Below, piece after piece: positions 55,203 through 64,000 of a stretch of DNA of 64,000 nt. The notes beneath the pieces are model-generated. The model was not told the origin of the DNA and ran no database searches. It worked only from the letters and a program-made list of their open reading frames with translations. Numbering within the stretch: position 1 is the first letter of the stretch; each line of letters starts with the position of its first letter. Source of the stretch: Novosphingobium mathurense. Lineage in GTDB: Bacteria; Pseudomonadota; Alphaproteobacteria; Sphingomonadales; Sphingomonadaceae. The position numbers were made by a program, and so were the translations under genes. The stretch is taken from contig NZ_FVZE01000004.1 of NCBI RefSeq assembly GCF_900168325.1, positions 124,001 through 188,000 of the forward strand, given 5' to 3'.

Positions 55203-56581
55203 AGCTTCCTGCTGCTGTGCCAGACGAAGTAGACCAGCAGGCTGCTGGCCAGCAGGGCTTGCCCCACGGCCTGGATGCCTGCGCCCATCAGTCCGTAGCG
55301 GTGGAGCAGCCAGGGCAGTACCGGAAGGAAGACGAGGCTGGAAAACAGGTTGGCGCTCATCGATCGGGCCGGGTGACCCAGCGCAGAAATCGCCGAAGTG
55401 CACGATGGCCCGATGAGGGCGATCCCGCGTGCGGCGACCAGCACGACCATCAGGCCAGACGCAGCGGCGAAGGCCGGGCCTGCCAGAAGTCCGACTATGG
55501 CAGCAGGGAAGGCCGCGACGATCACCACAACCGGAAGCGCGGCGAGCAGGCTGATCCCGACTACCTTGGCAAGGGTCTGGCGCAGCGGCTTGCCGCCGCC
55601 GCCGGCGGCGACGATGTGGGCCAGCTCAGCGTAAGAGGTGTTGCCCAGGATCTGTGCGGGCTGGGCAATGATGACGGTGGCGCGCTGGGCGACCGCGAAG
55701 AGGCCGGCCGAGGCAGGCCCCATGATCCAGCCGATGATGAGCGGTGCGATCCGTCCGGCCAGTTCGCTCAGCGTGACATCTGCATTGCTGGCGATCAGGA
55801 AGCGCCAGATGCCAGGGTTGTCCAGCGCGACGTCACCTGCCTGCGGGCTCCACAGGCTCGCGCCGAGGCGGCGGGCGGCGAACCACAGACCCATCGCCCA
55901 CAGGACCGCGAATTCGGCCAATGCCGCCAGCAGCCAGACGACGAGGAAGGACTTGATGCCCCATCCGAAGGCAATCACGATCAGCGCGCCGCCGAGGCGG
56001 ACGATGGGCTGGACGAGGTTATGAAGCCCGATCAGGTCGAACCGCCCGATCAACTGGAGATAGCCCGAAGGGGTCGAGCGGATCGAACCGAGCACGGCGA
56101 AGGAATAGACCTGTGCGAAAGCCATGGCCTTGGGCGGCCAGCCCAGCTGCGGCCCGACGAACTGCGCGAGCGCCATGGCAGAAACGATGGCAAGAGCGCC
56201 GGCTGCCAGTTCCACTCCGGCGCCAAAGCGCAGCAGCCGGCCGAGCCGGTGGTTGTCGCCTTCGCGATCGGCCTCTGCACCGTAGCGCACGATGGCTTGC
56301 CAGGAGGGAAATTCGATGATGCCGCAAACCGTCGTGACATAGGCGTGGACGAGCACGAGCACGCCGTACTCGGTAGGGCCGAGAAAGCGCGTTGCCAGAA
56401 CAAGGTAGACGAGGCTGATCAGGCCCGCCCCGGCCTTGCCCCCCACGACGAGTCCAAGTCCTTTGAAAATACGCTGTATTCGGCCGACGTGCGGCTCGAC
56501 ATCAGTAGGCAAGTGGGAATCCCGGAATTGGTCAGTTTCGGCCTGCGAGGCGGGGCCCATTTGCAACAAATGTGTGCCCAT
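55199..56581 (-). CDS. Wzx-type polysaccharide flippase (MOP superfamily)
   Basis: A 460-residue protein with about 12-14 helices. Start-of-fold GLGLVVGGKAGAGLISLVYL and the repeated Gly/Ala-rich helices match polysaccharide biosynthesis transporters. It would flip lipid-linked repeat units across the inner membrane. It precedes and is coupled to the glycosyltransferase, and the CDP-glycerol-transferase-like gene lies 28 bases upstream, giving a three-gene unit. Confidence 0.9.
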   Translation of the reverse strand: MGTHLLQMGPASQAETDQFRDSHLPTDVEPHVGRIQRIFKGLGLVVGGKAGAGLISLVYLVLATRFLGPTEYGVLVLVHAYVTTVCGIIEFPSWQAIVRYGAEADREGDNHRLGRLLRFGAGVELAAGALAIVSAMALAQFVGPQLGWPPKAMAFAQVYSFAVLGSIRSTPSGYLQLIGRFDLIGLHNLVQPIVRLGGALIVIAFGWGIKSFLVVWLLAALAEFAVLWAMGLWFAARRLGASLWSPQAGDVALDNPGIWRFLIASNADVTLSELAGRIAPLIIGWIMGPASAGLFAVAQRATVIIAQPAQILGNTSYAELAHIVAAGGGGKPLRQTLAKVVGISLLAALPVVVIVAAFPAAIVGLLAGPAFAAASGLMVVLVAARGIALIGPSCTSAISALGHPARSMSANLFSSLVFLPVLPWLLHRYGLMGAGIQAVGQALLASSLLVYFVWHSSRKL

Positions 56582-56609
56582 GACCAGAGACTAGATGCGC
56601 TTGCCGTGA

Positions 56610-57803
56610 TCAGGCCGATACGAGGTACAGGTGGCGCCGGGATTTCTCGCGCCCATGTGCGAAGTCGACGATGGCCATGGCGGCCCTGACCGAGGAAGGC
56701 GTGTTGGTCAGGTCGAAGCTTTCGGCAAACATCTCTTCCTGGATCCGGCGATAGTGCGTTTCGTGCAGTTCATCGGCGCGAGAAAGGGCTGCCGGAAGCT
56801 GGTCGGGACTGACGATCACTTCGCCGGCATGCCAGTGGTGGAAGTTGGCATCGCCCATCCAGTCGTGCCGTTGCGAGTTGAGGAAGATGCAGGGGCGCGG
56901 CCGCAAAAGGAACTCGTAGATCTGGCTGCTGGCATCGCCGAGGTAGATGTCGGCGCCCAGGGTATAGGTCATGTCGGTGGAGGCGCGGCTGCCCAGATCG
57001 ACATGGATGTTGTCGCCGCGAAGGAAGCGCTGCGGGATTTCTCCGGCCCGGTCGATGGTCAGCTTGTCGATCGTCACGACGAAACTGCGCTGGAACAGCA
57101 TGACATGCGGCGCGAAAATCAGGCCGAGACGATCGTTGTCGACGAAGTGTTCGAAGACGCGGTGGCCGTGCCTGTACCACGAGGACAGGTGGGGCGATGG
57201 ATGGGGGTTGTAGATCACGGTCCGCTGCGTGTCCGCCATGAAGCGATGCGGCTTCTTGTCGCGGGCGAGGTCGAACTTGGGATAGCCCACGATGGTGATG
57301 GCGTCAGGGGAAACATGGGCTTCCCGGATCAGGCGCTCGCGGATCTTGCGCCCGGAACACAGGACGTGATCGAAGCCCGCACTGGCCCTGTCGAAGCCAA
57401 TGGCCCGGTCGCCTGCGCCGTGCCGGGTATGGATGATCGCAAGGTTATCGAGACCGTAACGCGTCTTGAGCAGGAGCGAGGTCTTCTCGGCGACCACGAG
57501 GACGTCGAGGCTTCGGAAGAAGTCCAGGTTGTCTCTGTATATCAGGATCTTCCGGGCAGGAATGACTTTGCCCAGCAGCGTGTCGAGACGGCGCGTCGCG
57601 GCGCAGGGCTCAAGCTGCACATGCTCGATCCGGGTGCCGATCCGGTCTCCGCCGATGCGCATGACTTCCCGGGTCAGCGCGGCATTGGTGGTGGCGACGA
57701 CGATCTCGCCGTCGAAGCCTCCATCGGCGAGCGCCAGCGCGATCGGCAGACTGTGGGCGATCTGATGGATTTGGTCGTGGTTGAACAGGAAACCGATGCG
57801 CAT
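56610..57803 (-). CDS. CDP-glycerol glycerophosphotransferase-like protein
   Basis: A 397-residue soluble GT-B-like protein. The tail half has VIYNPHPSPHLSSWYRHG, FAPHVMLFQRSF, MTYTLGADIYLGDASSQIYE and FLLRPRPCIFLNSQRHDW, which is the TagF/TagB-type donor domain pattern (GD-x-SS). It would attach glycerol-phosphate or a related polyol-phosphate to a glycan. The N-terminus MRIGFLFNHDQIHQIAHSLP is the Rossmann start. It heads the three-gene glycan unit. The donor in this organism is inferred only. Confidence 0.8.
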   Translation of the reverse strand: MRIGFLFNHDQIHQIAHSLPIALALADGGFDGEIVVATTNAALTREVMRIGGDRIGTRIEHVQLEPCAATRRLDTLLGKVIPARKILIYRDNLDFFRSLDVLVVAEKTSLLLKTRYGLDNLAIIHTRHGAGDRAIGFDRASAGFDHVLCSGRKIRERLIREAHVSPDAITIVGYPKFDLARDKKPHRFMADTQRTVIYNPHPSPHLSSWYRHGHRVFEHFVDNDRLGLIFAPHVMLFQRSFVVTIDKLTIDRAGEIPQRFLRGDNIHVDLGSRASTDMTYTLGADIYLGDASSQIYEFLLRPRPCIFLNSQRHDWMGDANFHHWHAGEVIVSPDQLPAALSRADELHETHYRRIQEEMFAESFDLTNTPSSVRAAMAIVDFAHGREKSRRHLYLVSA

Positions 57804-57962
57804 GGTTCAATGACGCCGCGCCTTTCCAAAATCCACATGGCAGGTTTCACATTTTTTCCCCGGATAGGGATTGGGGCCTGAGTGCGCGGGAGATTTCCCT
57901 CTCAGCTGAGGAGAGGACGGCCCGGTGGCGTCCTTGGGGCAGAGCTATTGGGAACCGGATCG

Positions 57963-58982
57963 ATGAGGATGCTTCGCCTCGCCGCCGTGGCGGCGGTGTT
58001 CAGCGTATTGGCTGTCAATGTGGCAGGCGGAGCGCCTGCGGCCGTCGCGCCTGTGACCGGGGCGTCCGTTCCTGGCGAGCCTTCTTCCGAACTTTCCGTC
58101 ATGACCTACAACGTGAAGGGCCTGCCCTGGCCGGTCGCCTTGGGACGCTCCTCTGCCTTGCTGGAGATCGGTCGCCGGTTCCGCCACTTGCGCGCGCAAG
58201 GAAAGCAGCCCCACGTCGTACTGTTGCAGGAGGCATTCATTCCCGAAGCGAAAGCCCTGGGCGCGATCGGCGGCTATCCCTACATGGTGACCGGGCCGCA
58301 ACCGCGCGATTCATCGGCCGTGCCGACTCCGTCGCTCGATCAGGATTTCCGCGCCAGGGTCCATTGGGGCAAGGGTGAAGGCGAGGGAAAATGGGTGGAT
58401 AGCGGGCTGGTCATCCTGTCCGATTATCCCATCGTCGCGGCAGCCAAGATGGCCTTCCCGCAAGACGCCTGCGCCGGGTATGACTGCCTTGCAACCAAAG
58501 GTGTCGTGCTGGCACGTATAAAGGTTCCCGGCGTCGACAAGCCGGTGACTGTCGTGGACACCCATCTCAATTCCCGCCACGCATCGGGCGTCTCTACGCA
58601 CCGCGCCAACGAGGCCTATGTCTGGCAGATCGGGGCACTGCGCCAGTTCATTGCAGAGAAGGTCGATCCGGGATCTGACGTCATTTTCGGGGGCGACTTC
58701 AATCTGGGACACGACAGCGATCGCCTTGCAGCCGCAGCGCAAGGCGGCGGTCTTCTTCCCGGAAGTCATGAAGCCATAGCGACGATCTGGGGCCGGGCCG
58801 ATACGCCCTCGGACACCGATCTCAACTTCGTCCGCGACCGCGCGAAGGACAAGGAATACTTCCGGGCGGGGAAGAGAGCGCAACTGCATCTGACCGGTGT
58901 CGAGGTTCCCTTCGGTGCAGGCGCGGGTGGTTTCTCTTTGTCGGACCATCTGGGGTTCGTCGCCGACTTCAAGCTTCGCTGA
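57963..58982 (+). CDS. Secreted endonuclease/exonuclease/phosphatase-fold phosphodiesterase
   Basis: About 339 residues with a signal peptide (to about residue 25), then the EEP fold: MTYNVKG (Asn), LLQEAFIPE (metal Glu), VDTHLNSRHASG, FGGDFNLGHDSD (Asp/Asn) and the terminal SLSDHLGFVADF (Asp-His pair). Relatives include DNase I, sphingomyelinase C and inositol phosphatases, so the substrate may be a phosphodiester such as a lipid head group or DNA. ATG 57963 is used because the sequence upstream is not signal-like. Confidence 0.88.
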   Translation: MRMLRLAAVAAVFSVLAVNVAGGAPAAVAPVTGASVPGEPSSELSVMTYNVKGLPWPVALGRSSALLEIGRRFRHLRAQGKQPHVVLLQEAFIPEAKALGAIGGYPYMVTGPQPRDSSAVPTPSLDQDFRARVHWGKGEGEGKWVDSGLVILSDYPIVAAAKMAFPQDACAGYDCLATKGVVLARIKVPGVDKPVTVVDTHLNSRHASGVSTHRANEAYVWQIGALRQFIAEKVDPGSDVIFGGDFNLGHDSDRLAAAAQGGGLLPGSHEAIATIWGRADTPSDTDLNFVRDRAKDKEYFRAGKRAQLHLTGVEVPFGAGAGGFSLSDHLGFVADFKLR

Positions 58983-59151
58983 CGTTACCAAATTCCTGTC
59001 GCATTGTGCCAGGCATCGCGCGACAGGCGGCACGACCTGCCAAAAACCGTTACTAATTGCGTCTGAGGCAAGGTTCGAGGTTGAAAAGTGCGCGACTCTC
59101 GTCTGAGGAGGCGCGGACCAATTGACATGCGAACCGGAGTTCTAAGGCACC

Positions 59152-61434
<2,283 letters not shown>

Positions 61435-61443
61435 GCGGCCTGA

Positions 61444-61887
61444 TCAGAAATTCGTCGCCAGGCCAATTTCGATACGACTGCGCGTGAAGCGATAGAGCGC
61501 CATGTTGCTGTCCTGCTTCGTGAATGTGTAGGACAGGCGCGGGGTGAAGCGTGACAGGACGATGTGCCGGTTAAGCAAGGTCACCTGTCCCGACAGCGTC
61601 CTGTCCGAACGCCTGATGCCGATCGCCGGAAGCGCTTCGTCGTAGCGGGAGAATGCCAGCGATGGTTCGAGATAGATCGAGAAGCCTGCAGGCAGGTCGC
61701 GATAGTAGCCCAGCGCTGCATAGCCGCTCCAGTTGGAATAGGCCGACGACCGGCGTGCTTTCGGCTGCGGTCGAGGAATCGACATTCGTGGCGACGGGCT
61801 CTGGCTCATTGGCGACGGCTTCGCCGCTGGCCACTCAAAGGACCAGCAAGCCAAGCCGGCAGCTGTGCCCCAGCTCCCTGAGCGCAT
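61444..61887 (-). pseudogene. C-terminal fragment of a Slam/DUF560-type outer-membrane barrel protein
   Basis: Only about the last 105 residues are recognisable: SNWSGYAALGYYRDLPAG, LEPSLAFSRYDEALPA, RHIVLSRFTPRLSYTFTKQD then SNMALYRFTRSRIEIGLATNF, the closing barrel strands of surface-lipoprotein-assembly-modifier proteins. The whole family is about 450-500 residues with an N-terminal TPR domain, which is absent. The preceding 40 codons (SMSQSPSPRMSIPRP) look like non-native sequence, and a neighbouring frame has more protein-like composition, suggesting deletion plus frameshift near 61750. It is probably not functional. Confidence 0.6.
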
Positions 61888-62113
61888 CGGTGACCTGACC
61901 GGCGACGATCACGAGGATGACCTGTTCTGTCAGGAACTCTCCACCCGGAACGCCATCGTCGAGGAAGGCGAAATCGACCGGGCGGTGATCGATCATCTGC
62001 TGCGCGATATCGGGCCGGCAGCTGCTGAAAAGGGCGGGGATCTGTTCCTCACGGCGACATCGCAAGGTCGCTTTACGCAAGGCACGACGATGACGGGCCA
62101 GTTGCGCGGCTAG
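61865..62113 (+). CDS. Unresolved open frame beside the barrel fragment
   Basis: An 82-codon frame (AIVEEGEIDRAVIDHLLRDI in the middle, ending GRFTQGTTMTGQLRG) with coding-like third-position GC, open further upstream to 61742 without an ATG. The opposite strand is also open through 61835-62122. I cannot decide which strand, if either, is coding. It may be remnant DNA from the event that cut the barrel gene. Confidence 0.25.
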   Translation: MPQLPERIGDLTGDDHEDDLFCQELSTRNAIVEEGEIDRAVIDHLLRDIGPAAAEKGGDLFLTATSQGRFTQGTTMTGQLRG

Positions 62114-62129
62114 GCAAGGCAAGGGCCGT

Positions 62130-62453
62130 TCAATCCATCAAAAGTTCGGTCCATTCCGTCTGCGTCAGGTCAATTTCAACCTTTCGCGGTCGCTTGACCC
62201 GACGCAGCCTCTCATCACTGGAGCCATCGGCAAGCAGGCAGTCGCCTTTGACCGCGACGCCCGTCAGACGGTCGCGGGAAGGCTCGGCAAGCGTTGAGAG
62301 CGAGACGTGCATCCAAGCCGCCCCTGCTTCATTGTCGATAGCCAGGATCATCTCCGGAGACGGGGTTTGCGGCATGGCAGCGTGTGCAGCCGATGAGCCT
62401 CCCGTAATCAGGACGGCCGATAAGGCTATGGCGGTAAGTAGGTCCCTGTTCAT
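62130..62453 (-). CDS. Small secreted protein of unknown function
   Basis: About 107 residues with a clear signal peptide (LLTAIALSAVLITGGSSAAHA) and a mature part of about 80 residues containing MILAIDNEAGAAWMHVSL and RVKRPRKVEIDLTQTEWTE. Two-residue cysteine content is minimal. The ATG at 62453 is selected by the signal peptide. It lies upstream of the barrel fragment on the same strand and may once have been its partner. I do not recognise a family. Confidence 0.65.
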   Translation of the reverse strand: MNRDLLTAIALSAVLITGGSSAAHAAMPQTPSPEMILAIDNEAGAAWMHVSLSTLAEPSRDRLTGVAVKGDCLLADGSSDERLRRVKRPRKVEIDLTQTEWTELLMD

Positions 62454-62551
62454 GGCCGTTCTCCATCCGTGGATCTGTGCTTGAGCGGAGAGACGGGCCT
62501 GGAATAGGGCGCGGGATCGAATGCGGTCAGGTGCAGCGCCATGCGCAGTGT

Positions 62552-62568
62552 ATTGCACCTGTTGCAAT
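62552..62568. promoter_or_regulatory. Perfect dyad, candidate operator
   Basis: ATTGCA-CCTGT-TGCAAT, a 17-base perfect inverted repeat in the 255-base gap about 100 bases upstream of the minus-strand small secreted protein gene. The TTGCA/TGCAA half-sites resemble metal- or stress-regulator sites, but no specific regulator can be named. Confidence 0.35.
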
Positions 62569-62708
62569 GTCCTGGTGACCGGGAGCGGGGTCCGGGCTTG
62601 ATGGACTGATCGCCTTGCTCGCTATCGGGTTATCTCTTTGTCCGCTTCATTCGCGTCATGAGATATCTAGGCCGCGCAAGTATCGATCCGATGTCGTAGG
62701 CTGTGCTT

Positions 62709-64000
62709 TCAGGTTTCAATTGTTGCAGGCAAAGGCGCGTTTGCGGCTGCTGCATGTTCGCGGCATAGGGCTTCGATGTCGCGGGCGAGTCCGACGACTG
62801 CCTCTGCGTCGGTCTCATGGCCCATGATCGAAACCCGCATGATCGTGCGGCCCCGCCACAGTGCGGTTTTCAGGAAATGGCGACCGGTGGCATTGAGGCG
62901 GTCGGTCATTGTCCTGGTAAGGGCATCGCCCTGGGCATCGTCGAGGCCGGTAAAGCGCAGGGCCAGCTGGTTGATCGTGGCCTCGTGGCAAAGCTCGACC
63001 CCGTCGATCCCTGCGATCCGGGCTGCGAGCGCGGAGGCGGCCGCGCAGTGGCGCTCGACCATCTGGCCAACGCCGTCACGGCCCAGCACCTGCATCATCA
63101 CCCATGCCGGAAAGCCGCGCGCCCGGCGCGAGAGTTCAGGGACGTAATCGCTGGGATGGCGTCCGTCGCGCTCATCCCGCGTCAGGTAGCTGGCGTCCAT
63201 GGTCATGGCGCGGCGGTGGTATTGCGCATGGCGGGTGATCGCAAAACCGCAGTCATAGGGAAGCTGCAGCCACTTGTGCCCGTCGACCGACCATGAATCG
63301 GCAAGCTCGGCGCCCTGCGCCAGATAGCGCAGACGCTCGCTGGCGCGGACCCACATGCCGAAGGCGCCATCGACGTGAAGCCAGGCGCGGTGCTCCCGGC
63401 AAAGCCGCGAAAGGGCGGTGAGATCGTCGAAGGCGCCGCTGATCATCTGCCCTGCCTGGCCGATCACGATCTTCGCTGCCGCCGTGCTGTCTTCCATCGC
63501 ACTGGCGAGGGCGGGAAGCTCGAATGTGCCGGCATCGTTGCAGGCGATGCGGCGGATATGGTCGCTGCCGAAGCCGAGATAGCGCAAGGCCGCGAAATTG
63601 GTGACATGGGCATCTTCGCCAATGAAGATTTCCATCGGAGGCGCTCCGGCAAGGCCGCATCCCTCGATCCTGATGCCGAGCCGGTCGAAGATGGCCAGGC
63701 GGGCCGTGGACAGGCAGGTGAAGGCTGCCATGGTTGCCCCGGTCGTGAAGCCGACCGAACAGTCGGATGGCAGGGTGAGCAGTTCCAGCAGCCACTTCGA
63801 TGCGACTTCTTCTGCCACGGCGGCCGACGGTGCGCATTGGTAGATTGCCGCGTTCTGCCCCCAGGCAGACGTCAGCCAGTCGGCAGCCACGCCGGCCGGA
63901 TGCGAGCCGCCGATTACCCAGGACAGGAAGCCCGGGGCCGTGGTCGCGCTCAGGCCCGGCTTTGCAGCTTCGACCAGCTCTGCCAGAACCGCGACGGCAT
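62709..64000 (-). CDS. PLP-dependent amino-acid decarboxylase (group II), 5' end outside window
   Basis: About 430 residues are visible and the frame runs off the right edge, so the N-terminus is missing. Group II decarboxylase features: VGFTTGATMAAFTCLSTAR (cofactor phosphate region), AWLHVDGAFGMW (Asp and Ala under the ring), and the PLP lysine in SWSVDGHKWLQLPYDCGF. It is related to aromatic-L-amino-acid, glutamate and histidine decarboxylases, making an amine and CO2; the substrate is not decidable here. Confidence 0.92.
   Translation of the reverse strand, partial: AVAVLAELVEAAKPGLSATTAPGFLSWVIGGSHPAGVAADWLTSAWGQNAAIYQCAPSAAVAEEVASKWLLELLTLPSDCSVGFTTGATMAAFTCLSTARLAIFDRLGIRIEGCGLAGAPPMEIFIGEDAHVTNFAALRYLGFGSDHIRRIACNDAGTFELPALASAMEDSTAAAKIVIGQAGQMISGAFDDLTALSRLCREHRAWLHVDGAFGMWVRASERLRYLAQGAELADSWSVDGHKWLQLPYDCGFAITRHAQYHRRAMTMDASYLTRDERDGRHPSDYVPELSRRARGFPAWVMMQVLGRDGVGQMVERHCAAASALAARIAGIDGVELCHEATINQLALRFTGLDDAQGDALTRTMTDRLNATGRHFLKTALWRGRTIMRVSIMGHETDAEAVVGLARDIEALCREHAAAANAPLPATIET

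Overview
The window is about 64 kb of dense, GC-rich DNA from an alphaproteobacterium. It most resembles a sphingomonad of the Novosphingobium/Sphingomonas type. Evidence: two TonB-dependent receptors next to catabolic genes, LacI-controlled sugar genes, a Csu-type pilus, Rieske/SDR/VOC catabolic genes and several S10 serine carboxypeptidases. The genus is an inference. I saw no rRNA, tRNA, insertion sequence, prophage or CRISPR array. Genes at both edges are cut: a LacI regulator on the left and a PLP-dependent decarboxylase on the right.

Region 1 (1-12.9 kb), the most interesting part, reads as a complete sulfoquinovose (SQ) / sulfoquinovosyl-glycerol utilisation locus of the oxidative desulfurisation (sulfo-SMO) type. 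It holds a LacI regulator (partial), an MFS carrier, a TonB receptor with its own terminator, and a divergent operon. The operon starts with a GH31 enzyme that carries the sulfonate-recognition residues of sulfoquinovosidases in the Lys-Glu-Arg-Trp-Tyr version. It continues with a second LacI regulator, an aldo-keto reductase (SmoB-like) and an SsuD-family flavin monooxygenase (SmoC-like). Glycerol-3-phosphate dehydrogenase and glycerol kinase follow directly, which would use the glycerol released from SQ-glycerol. Proposed flow: receptor and MFS carrier import the glycoside; the glycosidase gives SQ plus glycerol; the monooxygenase gives 6-oxo-glucose plus sulfite; the reductase gives glucose; GlpK/GlpD turn glycerol into dihydroxyacetone phosphate. 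No flavin reductase (SmoA) or sulfite exporter is visible in the window.

Region 2 (13-20 kb) is housekeeping and stress: a DUF2270 membrane protein, a CDP-alcohol phosphatidyltransferase, several small proteins with good ribosome binding sites, an IF-1 paralogue, a cold-shock protein, and a run of CDF transporter, RCK-containing cation/proton antiporter and OmpA-like lipoprotein. Region 3 (20.2-25.3 kb) is a five-gene archaic (Csu/SCPU) chaperone-usher pilus operon.

Region 4 (25.4-42.6 kb) looks like a peptide/amino-acid scavenging island. It has an M61 peptidase, an Lrp/AsnC regulator divergent from an ornithine-cyclodeaminase-family gene plus amidohydrolase, and a minus-strand group of S10 peptidase, TonB receptor, aminotransferase, S10 peptidase and APC permease. 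Divergent from that group are a Tat-signal-bearing class V aminotransferase and a third S10 peptidase.

Region 5 (42.7-53.2 kb) has a cytidylate kinase, a Rossmann/DUF2520 protein, a membrane acyltransferase, and a catabolic set (SDR, VOC protein, Rieske oxygenase, TetR regulator, SMP-30 lactonase, enoyl-CoA hydratase, DJ-1/PfpI protein, nitronate monooxygenase). Region 6 (53.2-57.8 kb) makes a surface glycan: beta-propeller transferase-type protein, glycosyltransferase, Wzx-type flippase and CDP-glycerol glycerophosphotransferase-like protein. Region 7 (58-64 kb) holds a secreted endonuclease/exonuclease/phosphatase-fold enzyme, malic enzyme MaeB, the broken C-terminus of a Slam/DUF560-type barrel protein, a small secreted protein, and the decarboxylase at the edge.
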